Source of the DNA: Pedobacter schmidteae
GTDB taxonomy: Bacteria > Bacteroidota > Bacteroidia > Sphingobacteriales > Sphingobacteriaceae
NCBI RefSeq assembly: GCF_900564155.1
Contig: NZ_LS999839.1
Coordinates: forward strand, 186,001-250,000
Direction of reading: 5' to 3'
DNA length: 64,000 nucleotides
In this document: piece by piece, positions 28,586 through 38,560 of the stretch
How positions within the stretch are numbered: position 1 is the first letter of the stretch
Layout of the letters: each line of letters opens with the position of its first letter
Position numbers and translations under genes: made by a program
Notes under the pieces: model-generated
The model's database searches: none
Told to the model about the DNA's origin: nothing
The model's input: the letters and a program-made list of their open reading frames with translations, nothing else

Positions 28586-29320
28586 ATGAAAATCTGTTTA
28601 AAACTCTTTCTACTACTCATGATAACCTCCCCGGCCATGGCTCAATCTGATTTTAAAGAACAGCAATTAACATTTGAAAGGGTAAGGCAGGCTTACGACC
28701 AGAAATGGACAGGCCTGCAAAAGGAACTGGCACAGACCGGTATCAAGAAACCATTTAAGCTATACCTGGCAGCCTACAAAAGCGAAGGAAAACTTGAAGT
28801 ATGGATGCAAACGGCTACTCAAAAAAAATACAAATTATTTAAGACCTATGATTTTTGCGCCCATTCGGGAACATTAGGGCCTAAAATAAAAGAAGGCGAC
28901 CTCCAGACCCCAGAAGGCTTTTATGTCATCAATGTATTTAACCCCAAAAGTAATTTTCATTTGTCGTTGGGTATCAATTATCCCAATGCAGTTGACCGGC
29001 AGCGAAGTGAAGGACAAAAAACGGGTGGGGACATTTATATCCATGGCAACTGTGTAACTGTGGGTTGTATTCCATTAACAGATGAAAAGATAAAGGAAGT
29101 ATACGTGTTGGCAGTTGAAGCCAGAAACTCCGGACAACAGGGAATTCCGGTAAATATTTTTCCCTTTAAAATGACTACTGAAAATGTAAACAGATACCTG
29201 CGACAGTTTCCCGCCCAGAAAGAATTCTGGATCAGCTTACAAGCTGGGTATCATTACTTCGAACAATACCGCACCCCACCAAATGTGATGCATAAAGAAG
29301 GTAAATATCTTACAAAATAA
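28586..29320 (+). CDS. YafK-like L,D-transpeptidase family protein
   Basis: A 244-residue secreted protein with a signal peptide (cleavage near S-P-A-M-A-Q). The YkuD-fold catalytic motif is present as I-Y-I-H-G-N-C-V-T-V-G-C-I-P around residues 150-165: the His and the second Cys are the expected catalytic pair. It resembles murein L,D-transpeptidase/amidase YafK (DpaA) more than the classical cross-linking enzymes; in E. coli that enzyme cleaves the outer-membrane lipoprotein from peptidoglycan. Whether this one acts on peptidoglycan or a protein anchor is unknown. I start at ATG 28586; the upstream TTG lies within the TAAGTTTG promoter box (28557-28564). Confidence 0.88.
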   Translation: MKICLKLFLLLMITSPAMAQSDFKEQQLTFERVRQAYDQKWTGLQKELAQTGIKKPFKLYLAAYKSEGKLEVWMQTATQKKYKLFKTYDFCAHSGTLGPKIKEGDLQTPEGFYVINVFNPKSNFHLSLGINYPNAVDRQRSEGQKTGGDIYIHGNCVTVGCIPLTDEKIKEVYVLAVEARNSGQQGIPVNIFPFKMTTENVNRYLRQFPAQKEFWISLQAGYHYFEQYRTPPNVMHKEGKYLTK

Positions 29321-29322
29321 AA

Positions 29323-29351
29323 AAGGGCTACACAATTGATGTGTAGCCCTT
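29323..29351. terminator. Two-way terminator between converging genes
   Basis: A perfect 12-bp stem AAGGGCTACACA/TGTGTAGCCCTT with an ATTGA loop lies between the YafK-like gene and fabG. A-rich sequence on the left and T-rich sequence on the right let it serve both strands. Confidence 0.85.
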
Positions 29352-29369
29352 CGTTTATTTATCTCTGGT

Positions 29370-30113
29370 TTATAACATGCCTCCGCAAACCGACAGTACC
29401 TGTCCGGTTACATACGAGCTCATATCCGACGCCAGGAATACACATACATTGGCTACGTCTTCAGTCTCGCCTGCTCTTTTCAAAGGAATACCTTCTTCCC
29501 ATCCTTTAACAACTTTAGGATCCAGTACATCAGTCATCTCTGTACGGATAAAACCTGGTGCTACCACATTGGTACGGATGTTACGTGAGCCCAGCTCCTT
29601 TGCCAAAGATTTGGAGAAACCGATGATACCTGCTTTTGAAGCAGCGTAGTTAGCCTGTCCGGCATTTCCCTGTACGCCAACTACAGAACTCATATTGATG
29701 ATAGAACCCTTACGTGCTTTCATCATCACTTTAGAAGCTGCTTTACATACGTTAAATACCGATTTAAGGTTTACATTGATCACGTCGTCCCAATTCTCTT
29801 CGCTCATACGCATCAACAAACCGTCCTTAGTGATACCGGCATTGTTTACTACAATATCCAATGTACCAAAATCAGCAACGATGTCATTGATCAACTGATC
29901 CGCTTCATCAAATTTTGAAGCATCAGAACGATAGCCTTTCACTTTAGTACCAAAACTTTGCAATTCCTGCTCCAGCGCCTGACCTTTTTCTACAGATGAT
30001 AAATAAGTAAAAGCGACATTGGCACCTTGCTCTGCAAATTTTTCGGCTATTTTACGGCCAATCCCTTTAGATGCACCCGTAATCAGTGCTGTTTTTCCTT
30101 CTAATAATTTCAT
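29370..30113 (-). CDS. fabG: 3-oxoacyl-[acyl-carrier-protein] reductase
   Basis: A 247-residue short-chain dehydrogenase that reduces 3-oxoacyl-ACP with NADPH in fatty acid elongation. The nucleotide-binding motif T-G-A-S-K-G-I-G is at residues 13-20, N-N-A-G near 89, the catalytic Ser in N-M-S-S-V-V-G near 138, the Y-A-A-S-K catalytic Tyr/Lys near 151-155, and the FabG-type tail F-L-A-S-D-M-S-S-Y-V-T-G-Q-V-L-S-V-C-G-G-M. Length and motifs fit FabG well, though general SDR paralogs look similar. No other fab gene is nearby. It sits 31 bases downstream of the agmatine deiminase gene on the same strand and may be transcribed with it. Confidence 0.92.
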   Translation of the reverse strand: MKLLEGKTALITGASKGIGRKIAEKFAEQGANVAFTYLSSVEKGQALEQELQSFGTKVKGYRSDASKFDEADQLINDIVADFGTLDIVVNNAGITKDGLLMRMSEENWDDVINVNLKSVFNVCKAASKVMMKARKGSIINMSSVVGVQGNAGQANYAASKAGIIGFSKSLAKELGSRNIRTNVVAPGFIRTEMTDVLDPKVVKGWEEGIPLKRAGETEDVANVCVFLASDMSSYVTGQVLSVCGGML

Positions 30114-30144
30114 TATATCGTTTTGTATGGTTATATCTTCGTGT

Positions 30145-31215
30145 TTATTTTTTTAATGCGGGTTCCTGCTGACTCAGGCAGTGAAAACTACCCAGACCCC
30201 ATATGATATCTGTGGAATCGATACCCACCACTTTTCTATCCGGAAAAACATCACGGATAATCTGCAAAGCAATTTCATCATTTACATCCCTGAAGGTTGG
30301 TACAATTACCGCAGCATTGGCAATATAGAAATTGGCATAAGAGGCTGGCAAACGTGTATCTTCATGTATAACAGGCGAAGGCATTGGTAGTTTTACAATA
30401 TTTAAAGGCTTACCATTTTTTAATCGCATCGCTTTTAAGGTTTCCAGATTCTCCTGTAGCAACAGGTAATTTTCGTCCAAAGGATTACTTTCTACCACAG
30501 TTAGCACGGTATCTTCATTCACAAAACGGGTAATGTCGTCAATATGACCATCGGTATCATCACCAACAATCCCATCTCCCAACCACAACACCTGCTCAGC
30601 ACCGTAAAATTCCAGCAAATACTGTTCTATCTGGGTTTTATTTAAATGTGGGTTTCTGTTTTCATTTAACAGACACGCCGTAGTAGTTAAAATAGTACCT
30701 GCGCCATTAAACTCCACAGAACCACCTTCCATTACAATATCCGGATTGTACAAAGGCAGTTCAAAATGTCTCGCAATTTTTGTGGGGATAACATCATCCA
30801 GGTCATACGGAGGGTATTTGTCTCCCCAGGCATTGTAGCCCCAATCTATTACGGCCTTTGTATCTCCTTGGGCATTTAATAAAAATGCAGGACCATGATC
30901 GCGGCACCAGGCATCGTTAGTAGGGTGTAAATAAAACTCAATCTGGCTTAAATCGGCACCAACTTTTTCCAGTTCCGCAATGGCGAAGACCTTTGTGGCT
31001 TCATCATTTATATTGATCCTTACCTTCTCCCCTTCTGCTACCAATTTAATGAACTGACAATAAGGTTCATAAATGGATTCTATTTTACCTGGCCAGGAGG
31101 CTTCTTTATGCGGCCAGCTTAACCAGGTTGCCTCATGCTCGGCCCATTCGGCCGGGAAGCTGTAGCCAGCCTTTTTGGGGCTGCTATTAAATATTACTTC
31201 ATTAAATGATGACAT
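30145..31215 (-). CDS. aguA: Agmatine deiminase
   Basis: This 356-residue enzyme (porphyromonas-type peptidylarginine deiminase family) hydrolyses agmatine to N-carbamoylputrescine and ammonia. Motifs include W-L-S-W-P-H-K-E-A-S-W-P-G, W-C-R-D-H-G-P-A-F-L, G-G-S-V-E-F-N-G-A-G-T-I-L-T-T, the catalytic Asp/His stretch D-D-T-D-G-H-I-D-D, and the nucleophilic Cys near the C-terminus in G-S-F-H-C-L-S-Q-Q. The next gene upstream in the same operon, 21 bases away, encodes the amidase for the product, which makes the assignment strong. Together they convert agmatine to putrescine. Confidence 0.96.
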   Translation of the reverse strand: MSSFNEVIFNSSPKKAGYSFPAEWAEHEATWLSWPHKEASWPGKIESIYEPYCQFIKLVAEGEKVRININDEATKVFAIAELEKVGADLSQIEFYLHPTNDAWCRDHGPAFLLNAQGDTKAVIDWGYNAWGDKYPPYDLDDVIPTKIARHFELPLYNPDIVMEGGSVEFNGAGTILTTTACLLNENRNPHLNKTQIEQYLLEFYGAEQVLWLGDGIVGDDTDGHIDDITRFVNEDTVLTVVESNPLDENYLLLQENLETLKAMRLKNGKPLNIVKLPMPSPVIHEDTRLPASYANFYIANAAVIVPTFRDVNDEIALQIIRDVFPDRKVVGIDSTDIIWGLGSFHCLSQQEPALKK

Positions 31216-31236
31216 CTCTAAATCTTAAACGTTCTC

Positions 31237-32112
31237 TTAATCTTCGTCAATAAACCTTTTGGTGATCGGCTGATAAGAGTCTATCCTACGGTCTCTTAAA
31301 AAAGGCCAATGCTTACGGAAGAAATCAGACTCAGCTAAATCCAGTGTAACCACTTCAGTTTCTTCGGCATCGTGTGAACCTAAGTAAAGTATCCTGCCCT
31401 GCGCATTTGTGGCAAAACTTCCGCCCCAAAATTTCATGGCTCCGTTTTGCTCAAACCCCACGCGGTTTACACTCACCACAGGCACTCCATTGGCTACCGC
31501 ATGTGAGCGCTGAATAGTTTGCCATGCATTGTACTGGTCTTTATTGGTTTCCTCATCCTGATCTGTAGCCCAACCAATTGCTGTGGGGTAAAACATGATT
31601 TCGGCGCCCATTAATGCGGTAATGCGCGAAGCTTCAGGATACCATTGATCCCAGCAGATCAGAATACCTATTTTGGCAAATTTTGTTTGAAAAACCTTGT
31701 AACCCAAATCACCGGGCGTGAAATAAAACTTTTCATAAAAAGCAGGATCATCAGGGATATGCATTTTGCGATACTTACCCAGATAGCTACCGTCGGCATC
31801 TAAAACCGCAGTGGTATTGTGATATAGTCCTGCTGTACGTTTCTCGAATAACGAAGCAATAATCACTACGCCTAATTCTTTTGCAATCACCTGTAAAGCA
31901 TCAGTAGACGGCCCTGGAATAGCCTCAGCCAAATTGAAGTTCTCATAATCTTCAACATCACAAAAATATAGAGATGTAAAAAGTTCCTGCAAACACACAA
32001 TTTGTGCGCCTTTTGCAGCAGCCTCCCTGATCTTTAAAATTGCTTTATCTAAATTTTCTTGTTTATTGCCGGTACAACTCATTTGCACCAGTCCAACCTG
32101 TACTTTAGCCAT
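31237..32112 (-). CDS. aguB: N-carbamoylputrescine amidase
   Basis: A 291-residue nitrilase-superfamily enzyme that hydrolyses N-carbamoylputrescine to putrescine, CO2 and ammonia. The catalytic triad is visible: Glu in C-L-Q-E-L-F, Lys in Y-R-K-M-H-I-P-D-D and Cys in I-L-I-C-W-D-Q-W-Y-P-E-A-S-R; the W-D-Q-W-Y-P-E motif is typical of this subgroup. It precedes aguA in the same transcript, so the pair is the two-step agmatine-to-putrescine pathway. A TAACTTTG box (32131-32138, minus strand) lies 18 bases upstream without a well-placed -33 TTG. Confidence 0.96.
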   Translation of the reverse strand: MAKVQVGLVQMSCTGNKQENLDKAILKIREAAAKGAQIVCLQELFTSLYFCDVEDYENFNLAEAIPGPSTDALQVIAKELGVVIIASLFEKRTAGLYHNTTAVLDADGSYLGKYRKMHIPDDPAFYEKFYFTPGDLGYKVFQTKFAKIGILICWDQWYPEASRITALMGAEIMFYPTAIGWATDQDEETNKDQYNAWQTIQRSHAVANGVPVVSVNRVGFEQNGAMKFWGGSFATNAQGRILYLGSHDAEETEVVTLDLAESDFFRKHWPFLRDRRIDSYQPITKRFIDED

Positions 32113-32162
32113 TCTTCAAAATTTGAAATGCAAAGTTAAAATAAAAAACTTAAGCAGTTCTT

Positions 32163-34691
32163 TTACTCAATCAATACTTTTTGAACTTTGACCCCAAACT
32201 GATCAGCCATATTAGTTCCTTCGATCCAAATGGTATAAGTGCCCTTCTGATCGGAGGAGAAAAAAGAAATAGCGGCCTCTCCCTTTTCGTCAGTGGTTAT
32301 ACTTGGATTCCAATATAGGGTAGAGCGAAAATCGGCAGGCCTTACGATCTGCCTTTTTACAGGATAACGCGGACTATAAAATTGTTTAGGCGGATTGGCT
32401 GCCAACGGTCGATATACAAATACCCCTGGCGGCTTCTTGAAAAATGGTCCTTCACCACTTTTTGTTGTGATGGCGATAAAAGCAAAATCGGTATCAGATA
32501 CCGGATCGGAATTAAAGAGGGCTTCGGGTGTAAAAACATTCATATAGGCCATATTGTATCTTGGTGTTTTCATAATTTCTACTCCCTTCACATCGTCAGC
32601 TGTAAAATAACTGAGAATGTCGCGTAGATAATCGTAATGATTCAGATTCCCATTTCCCCTTTCGGCATTATAGTTCATATCAGCGTCAATGCCGTCAATA
32701 ATCAGCCTCACCCTTTTATTGGCCACAACGTAATCCCTGTTCTTATTAGGGTCAAATTTAATCCCTTGGCCGGCGGTGCCCGACAAACCAGCCGGTGCCG
32801 CAGCTTTTGGAAATCCGAACCTGAAACCTTTAACATTTTTCATCAAAAACTGTTCAAGTGTTAATTTCGGCTCTCTTGAAAGTTCAAGATTGGTCAGCAC
32901 CTGGTCGGCCTCACCCGGGCCATTCAGGTTTCGGGAACCGGACACTGCTTTTTTCGTGTTAATGTCTACTTCTCTGAGCTGGATTCCTGCAGTACGTTTA
33001 TAATTTTCCTTTTGGATTGCGGTGATCGCATTCATAGTCGTATCCATCCTGTACGACAGCTCCTTTAAAAAACGTATTGGTGGCTGTGGTGCCCTGAAAG
33101 CATTTACCGTTAAACCTACCCCAAAGGTTTTCTTATTTTTATTTACTGCCCTGATCATATAGGAAATACTATCGGTATCATATGCGGGCAAATGATTAAA
33201 TTCAAACCTCCCCGAATTATCGGTTAAAGTGTCAATAATGAGCGGTTTTCTGGCCGAACCAAACAGCGTAACACCGGTTTTGACCAGGGGTTTATTAAAT
33301 GCATTGGTTACCTTGCCCGATACCATATAATCGGTTTCGGCACTAAACTTCAGATTTTGCGGAACCCCGTAACTTACCCATCCCTGTGTTAACAACAATG
33401 CTTCGAGTGCATCTTCTTTAGGCTGTCCGCTAAAGTAATAGTTAGGTGTTTCTACATTTCCTTTTAAATCAGCAGTCAGAAACTGATAGTTCACTATATT
33501 TTCATCAAGCAAACTATCCTTCAAAGCCTGTGAATCATCAGTAACTGCCAACGAAAAATTACCTCTTACCGGCTTTCCAAAAGGATCGCTTACTTTAACC
33601 TTAACATCTATCTGGCCCCTGGTTGTATATTTTCTTTTGTCGGGCAAAACACCAATCCTCAATTGATCATTATGATTGATAAAAGTGGCCCGTTCATTTA
33701 ATGGAGAAAATTGTGCATTGAGCAAACTGATACGGCAAACACCTGTTGGGAATGCATTTTTAGCGATCTTCAAGGTTCTGGCCACACCTTTAAACCTTAA
33801 TTTTACCCCGAAGCAGGTCAGCCCTCTGGATGTTCCCATTAAAAAGTAATTATGATCTGCCGAAAGTACATCCTTGCTTCCATTAATGGTAATTTCCAGG
33901 CTATCTGATTGCGCTGTGTTTCTGACTTGTAAAATTGTTCCCGAAGCACTCAACTTAGGCAATGCATACTTTCGTCCATCTGATAAAACGGCGGTATATA
34001 CTTCGGCCGGATTGGGGGTAAAATCAACAAAGCCCATACCTTTGTAAACCGGCTTAAGTTCTGCTACGGTTTCATTTTTCTGATTCAAAATCTTAGCGCG
34101 GAAGTCCATTCCCTTTCCTGATGCGTCAATTACTTTATAGGCCAGCTTCTGCTTCATTCCTGCAACCCAGTTTCCTCCCTCGGGAAGAAACTGAAAATCG
34201 GGAGCTCCCTGATTTCCGGATAAAGCTTTTTCAGGTTCTACCTGACTCTGCACATTTTGGACATGAATTTCCGTTTTATAGAAAAGGCTATCGCCAAAAT
34301 TCCGCATCCAGTTGGTATAGGCTTGTAAAACATACTTACCGGATAGCATGGTTTGCGGATCGAGCGCTATTTGTCCCCAGGCAAAACCATATTTTGCGGG
34401 CGCGGTAAAACGCTTCACCAAGTCATTTTTACCATCAAAAAGCTCAAAATAGATGACCCCACTCAAGGGCGAATAATTGTTATTTAAAGCTTTTGTTAAA
34501 TACGCTTTGTACCAAATGGTATCGGTAGCCAGGTAATTATGTTTGTCCAGATGGAGATATAGCTTCTCTCTTGGTGTTTTTTCCTGTAAGTCGTTACGAT
34601 TTTTTATGAGTTCCGAAATGGTTGAAACCTGAGCTTTTACCATAGTAGCCATAGCCACGAACATGAGGGCGATAAAGAATTTCTTTTGCAT
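32163..34691 (-). CDS. Barrel-less TonB-plug protein with macroglobulin-like domains
   Basis: An 842-residue secreted protein (signal peptide M-Q-K-K-F-F..., cleavage near V-K-A-Q). The first ~330 residues look like macroglobulin-type repeats, starting with P-R-E-K-L-Y-L-H-L-D-K-H-N-Y and D-T-I-W-Y-K-A-Y-L. A carboxypeptidase-regulatory-like domain follows near 430-510 (V-S-G-K-V-T-N-A-F-N-K-P-L). At about 590-735 there is a TonB plug-like region (L-I-I-D-G-I-D, G-V-E-I-M-K, A-F-I-A-I-T-T-K-S-G). The end (S-T-L-Y-W-N-P-S-I-T-T-D, G-T-Y-T-I-W-I-E-G-T) is again macroglobulin-like; there is no beta-barrel. Such proteins are frequent in Bacteroidota but their role is unknown. I use the ATG at 34691; the earlier start would be a TTG. 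Confidence 0.8.
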   Translation of the reverse strand: MQKKFFIALMFVAMATMVKAQVSTISELIKNRNDLQEKTPREKLYLHLDKHNYLATDTIWYKAYLTKALNNNYSPLSGVIYFELFDGKNDLVKRFTAPAKYGFAWGQIALDPQTMLSGKYVLQAYTNWMRNFGDSLFYKTEIHVQNVQSQVEPEKALSGNQGAPDFQFLPEGGNWVAGMKQKLAYKVIDASGKGMDFRAKILNQKNETVAELKPVYKGMGFVDFTPNPAEVYTAVLSDGRKYALPKLSASGTILQVRNTAQSDSLEITINGSKDVLSADHNYFLMGTSRGLTCFGVKLRFKGVARTLKIAKNAFPTGVCRISLLNAQFSPLNERATFINHNDQLRIGVLPDKRKYTTRGQIDVKVKVSDPFGKPVRGNFSLAVTDDSQALKDSLLDENIVNYQFLTADLKGNVETPNYYFSGQPKEDALEALLLTQGWVSYGVPQNLKFSAETDYMVSGKVTNAFNKPLVKTGVTLFGSARKPLIIDTLTDNSGRFEFNHLPAYDTDSISYMIRAVNKNKKTFGVGLTVNAFRAPQPPIRFLKELSYRMDTTMNAITAIQKENYKRTAGIQLREVDINTKKAVSGSRNLNGPGEADQVLTNLELSREPKLTLEQFLMKNVKGFRFGFPKAAAPAGLSGTAGQGIKFDPNKNRDYVVANKRVRLIIDGIDADMNYNAERGNGNLNHYDYLRDILSYFTADDVKGVEIMKTPRYNMAYMNVFTPEALFNSDPVSDTDFAFIAITTKSGEGPFFKKPPGVFVYRPLAANPPKQFYSPRYPVKRQIVRPADFRSTLYWNPSITTDEKGEAAISFFSSDQKGTYTIWIEGTNMADQFGVKVQKVLIE

Positions 34692-34746
34692 ATAGAAAAA
34701 TAGGTAATCTAATATATAGATTATATGCAAATAAATAGTCTAATAA

Positions 34747-34950
34747 TTAAGATGTTACGTCGTCCCGATACTCCTGTTGCAGTTCGAACAAGCATCTGGC
34801 ACAAAGACATCCATCATACAATTCGCTGATGTATTGCACTTCATTTAAATCTAAATGAACCACGCTACACTGACATTTGGTATACGAGTTGGCCTTACAC
34901 TCAATAGAAGTGCCACAACGTTCGCAAGGTATGATCTCGTGTTTTGCCAT
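34747..34950 (-). CDS. Cysteine-rich CWC-type small protein
   Basis: A 67-residue protein with a metal-binding look: C-E-R-C near residue 9, a Cys at 18, C-Q-C near 25-27 and C-L-C-A-R-C-L near 48-54. This spacing fits the Cys_rich_CWC family of small proteins with no known function. I chose the ATG at 34950 (M-A-K-H-E-I-I-P-C); longer in-frame versions add a hydrophobic stretch that does not belong to the family. It lies between nrdA and the plug-domain gene on the same strand; a terminator after nrdA separates it from the nrd genes. Zinc binding is an inference from the Cys pairs. Confidence 0.8.
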   Translation of the reverse strand: MAKHEIIPCERCGTSIECKANSYTKCQCSVVHLDLNEVQYISELYDGCLCARCLFELQQEYRDDVTS

Positions 34951-35037
34951 TAGAAAGCCGATGATAAAAGAATTAAACAACAAAGATACGGGAACTGCCT
35001 GACATACTTTTTCATAACCGGGTAATTTTTGGCTACA

Positions 35038-35071
35038 CAAAAAAAGGAGTAAGAATTGCTCCTTACTCCTT
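35038..35071 (-). terminator. Rho-independent terminator of nrdA
   Basis: On the minus strand a 10-bp perfect stem AAGGAGTAAG/CTTACTCCTT (35044-35053 with 35062-35071) is followed by a T-run (35045 down to 35039), 25 bases after the nrdA stop. Confidence 0.85.
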
Positions 35072-35095
35072 CGGGATATATCTCAATCTGAATGA

Positions 35096-37474
35096 TTAAC
35101 CTGAACAGCTGATACAGCCTTCTTCCATTGAACAAACCGGACCTTCTACAATCTCTTCGGCACTTTGTTCAATATGCTCCGGAATTACCGGCTCCATGTT
35201 TTTGCCTGCCTGGTTCTCTACAGTAAATTTAACTGCCTGAGAAGCCGCCTGTGTACGCAGGTAATACATACCGGTTTTCAATCCTTTTTTCCATGCATAG
35301 AAGTGCATTGAAGTTAGTTTTGAAGTATTCGGAGCGTTGATAAATAAGTTTAGTGATTGCGACTGACAAATGTAAGCACCTCTGTCGGCAGCCATATCAA
35401 TAATGCTACGCATTTTGATTTCCCAAACTGTTTTGTACAATTCTTTGATATAATCAGGGATTTCAGCAATGTCCTGAATAGAACCGTTGGCCAAAATGAT
35501 CCTGTCTTTCATTGCAGGAGTCCACAGGCCTAAAGCTACAAGATCCTTCAACAAGTGTTTATTCACTACAATAAATTCACCGCTCAATACCCTTCTGGTA
35601 TAAATGTTAGAAGTATAAGGTTCAAAACACTCGTTGTTTCCTAAAATCTGTGAAGTAGAAGCCGTAGGCATTGGTGCAACCAGTAAAGAGTTGTACACTC
35701 CGTCTTTTACTACTTTCTCGCGTAAAGTTTCCCAATCCCAACGATTGCTTTCCGGTTTCACATTCCAAAGGTCAAACTGGAACTTACCTTCCGATAAAGG
35801 AGATCCTTTAAAAGTTTCATACGGTCCATGTTTTACTGCCAGATCATGAGATGCAGTCATGGCGGCAAAATAAATGGTTTCAAAGATATCTTTGTTTAAA
35901 ATACGTGCGCCTTCACTTTCAAAAGGTAAACGCATTAAAATAAATGCATCGGCTAAACCCTGAACACCTAAACCAACTGGTCTGTGGCGCATATTTGAGT
36001 TCCTCGCTTCTTCTACCGGATAGTAGTTATAATCGATGATCTTGTTCAGGTTTATAGTAGCCTGATAAGTTACGTCATATAATTTTTGGTGATCGAACTC
36101 GCCATTGATGACAAACCTTGGCAGGGCCAGGGATGCCAGGTTACAAACAGCCACTTCATCCTTAGAAGTATACTCGATAATTTCGGTACACAGGTTAGAA
36201 CTTTTTATGGTACCCAGGTTTTGCTGGTTTGATTTGCTGTTGGCAGCATCTTTATACAATAAATAAGGAGTACCTGTTTCAATTTGTGAATCCAGAATGG
36301 CAAACCACAATTCCTGAGCTTTGATGGTTTTACGTGCACGTCCTTCTTTTTCGTAACGCTCATATAAAGCATCAAACTCTTCACCAAAACAATCGGCCAA
36401 ACCAGGTGCTTCATGTGGGCAGAACAGGCTCCAGTCGCCATTTTCCTCTACACGTCTCATAAACAAATCGCAAACCCAAAGGGCATAGAATAAATCACGC
36501 GCACGTAATTCTTCTTTACCGTGGTTTTTACGCAGGTCTAAGAAACTGATGACATCAGCATGCCAAGGCTCCAGGTAAATGGCAAAAGCACCTTTACGTT
36601 TACCTCCGCCCTGATCTACATAACGGGCGGTATCGTTAAATACTTTTAGCATAGGTACTATACCATTGCTTGTTCCATTGGTACCACCAATATAAGAACC
36701 CGTAGCCCTGATGTTATGGATGCTTAAACCAATACCACCAGCACTTTGCGAAATTTTAGCTGTCTGTTTTAAAGTATCATAAATGCCTTCTATGCTATCA
36801 TCCTGCATGGTTAGCAAAAAGCAGGATGACATTTGAGGCTTAGGTGTAGCAGCATTAAATAAGGTAGGTGTAGCATGGGTAAACCAACGCTCGCTCATGA
36901 GGTTATAAGTTTCTATGGCACTGTCGATATCTGTTTTATGGATACCAACTGCAACGCGCATAAACAAGTGCTGAGGACGCTCAACAATTTGTCCATCTAC
37001 CTTTAACAGATAGGATTTCTCCAGGGTTTTGAATCCGAAATAATCAAAACCAAAGTCTCTGTCATAAATGATGGTACTGTCCAGAATGTCAGCATTTTTT
37101 TCGATAATTTCCCACACATCATCTGCAATTAAGGATGCAGATTTATCAGTTTTAGGATCGATGTACCTGTACAACAGTTCCATGGTTTTGGAAAAGGACT
37201 TGGTGGTGTTTTTATGCAGGTTAGAAACTGCAATACGTGAAGCCAACAAGGCATAATCCGGATGCTTTGTAGTTAAAGAGGCTGCTGTTTCGGCTGCAAG
37301 ATTATCCAATTCGGAAGTGGTAACACCATCATATAACCCTTCGATCACCTTCTTGGCAACATCTATCGGATCTACAAGTTCAGCATTAAAACCATAGCAT
37401 AACTTCTCAATACGAGCGGTTATCTTGTCAAATCTCACCGCTTCTTTGCGGCCATCTCTTTTTATTACAAACAT
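35096..37474 (-). CDS. nrdA: Ribonucleoside-diphosphate reductase, alpha (catalytic) subunit, class I
   Basis: A 792-residue enzyme that reduces ribonucleotides to deoxyribonucleotides with the beta subunit. An ATP-cone for allosteric control covers about 1-90 ([16 protein letters not shown]). The catalytic barrel has the active-site Cys residues in S-S-C-F-L-L, S-N-L-C-T-E-I and A-V-C-N-L-A-S, plus the [14 protein letters not shown] motif. The C-terminal redox pair is present in C-I-S-C-S-G at the very end. nrdB lies 105 bases upstream on the same strand, so they may share a transcript. A strong terminator follows. Confidence 0.97.
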   Translation of the reverse strand: MFVIKRDGRKEAVRFDKITARIEKLCYGFNAELVDPIDVAKKVIEGLYDGVTTSELDNLAAETAASLTTKHPDYALLASRIAVSNLHKNTTKSFSKTMELLYRYIDPKTDKSASLIADDVWEIIEKNADILDSTIIYDRDFGFDYFGFKTLEKSYLLKVDGQIVERPQHLFMRVAVGIHKTDIDSAIETYNLMSERWFTHATPTLFNAATPKPQMSSCFLLTMQDDSIEGIYDTLKQTAKISQSAGGIGLSIHNIRATGSYIGGTNGTSNGIVPMLKVFNDTARYVDQGGGKRKGAFAIYLEPWHADVISFLDLRKNHGKEELRARDLFYALWVCDLFMRRVEENGDWSLFCPHEAPGLADCFGEEFDALYERYEKEGRARKTIKAQELWFAILDSQIETGTPYLLYKDAANSKSNQQNLGTIKSSNLCTEIIEYTSKDEVAVCNLASLALPRFVINGEFDHQKLYDVTYQATINLNKIIDYNYYPVEEARNSNMRHRPVGLGVQGLADAFILMRLPFESEGARILNKDIFETIYFAAMTASHDLAVKHGPYETFKGSPLSEGKFQFDLWNVKPESNRWDWETLREKVVKDGVYNSLLVAPMPTASTSQILGNNECFEPYTSNIYTRRVLSGEFIVVNKHLLKDLVALGLWTPAMKDRIILANGSIQDIAEIPDYIKELYKTVWEIKMRSIIDMAADRGAYICQSQSLNLFINAPNTSKLTSMHFYAWKKGLKTGMYYLRTQAASQAVKFTVENQAGKNMEPVIPEHIEQSAEEIVEGPVCSMEEGCISCSG

Positions 37475-37579
37475 ATTTTTCAGGTATTATAGTGCATACT
37501 TAGCTTGAGAGCAGCAAGCCGAGCATAGGCACCGATTATTATTATTGTTTATTTACTTATTGCCTAACCTCAATAAGTA

Positions 37580-38560
37580 CTAAAAGTCGTCATCCAGTGA
37601 GAACGCTGCGGCTTTATCTTCAGTAGAAGTCAACACACCGCTCTTCTGATAATCTCCTACTCTTTTTTCAAAGAAATTGGTTTTACCCTGCAGGGATATC
37701 ATTTCCATAAAATCAAAAGGATTGGTTGCATTGTATATTTTGGCATAACCCAATTCCTGCAACCACCTGTCGGCCACAAATTCGATGTATTGTGACATCA
37801 ATTTGGCATTCATACCTATCAGAGCAACAGGTAAGGCATCAGTTATAAATTCTTTCTCAATTTCTACGGCATCACTAATAATCGCATGAACCTGAGTTTC
37901 GCTTAATTTATTTTTAAGCATGCTATACAACAGGCAGGCAAATTCGCAATGTGAGCCTTCATCTCTTGAAATCAATTCATTACTAAAAGTAAGTCCTGGC
38001 ATTAAGCCACGTTTCTTTAACCAGAAAATAGAGCAGAAACTTCCGCTAAAGAAGATCCCTTCTACAGCAGCAAACGCTACCAAACGTTCAGCAAAAGTAC
38101 CATTTTCAATCCAGCGCAATGCCCATTCTGCTTTTCTCTTTACTGCAGGTACAGTATCAATTGCATGAAACAGTCTATCTTTCTCTTCCGGATCTTTGAT
38201 ATAAGTATCAATTAATAACGCATAGGTTTCTGCGTGAATGTTTTCCATCATGATCTGGAAGCCATAAAAGCAACGTGCTTCAGGCAACTGTACTTCACTC
38301 ATAAAGTTTACAGCCAGATTCTCATTTACAATACCATCACTAGCCGAGAAGAAGGCCAGAATGTGAGAAATAAAATGTCTTTCTCCATCATTCAGGTTAT
38401 CCCAATGTTTCTGGTCATCCGAAAGATCAATCTCTTCAGCCGTCCAGAAACTGGCTTCAGTTTTCTTATACATTTCCCAGATTTCAGGATATTTAATCGG
38501 CAAAAGAACAAACCTGTCTTTGTTTTCTTTTAATAATACTTCTTCTTCTTGCATAAGCAT
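37580..38560 (-). CDS. nrdB: Ribonucleoside-diphosphate reductase, beta (radical) subunit, class Ia
   Basis: A 326-residue ferritin-like subunit that holds the di-iron site and the tyrosyl radical needed by NrdA. Visible ligands are Asp75 (S-A-S-D-G-I-V) and Glu106/His109 (M-E-N-I-H-A-E-T-Y). The radical Tyr113 sits four residues after the His, as in class Ia enzymes; it is not replaced by Phe as in class Ic. The second ligand set lies in E-G-I-F-F-S and [11 protein letters not shown]. The tail ends S-L-D-D-D-F, the segment that docks on NrdA. An in-frame ATG two codons downstream is an alternative start. Confidence 0.97.
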   Translation of the reverse strand: MLMQEEEVLLKENKDRFVLLPIKYPEIWEMYKKTEASFWTAEEIDLSDDQKHWDNLNDGERHFISHILAFFSASDGIVNENLAVNFMSEVQLPEARCFYGFQIMMENIHAETYALLIDTYIKDPEEKDRLFHAIDTVPAVKRKAEWALRWIENGTFAERLVAFAAVEGIFFSGSFCSIFWLKKRGLMPGLTFSNELISRDEGSHCEFACLLYSMLKNKLSETQVHAIISDAVEIEKEFITDALPVALIGMNAKLMSQYIEFVADRWLQELGYAKIYNATNPFDFMEMISLQGKTNFFEKRVGDYQKSGVLTSTEDKAAAFSLDDDF

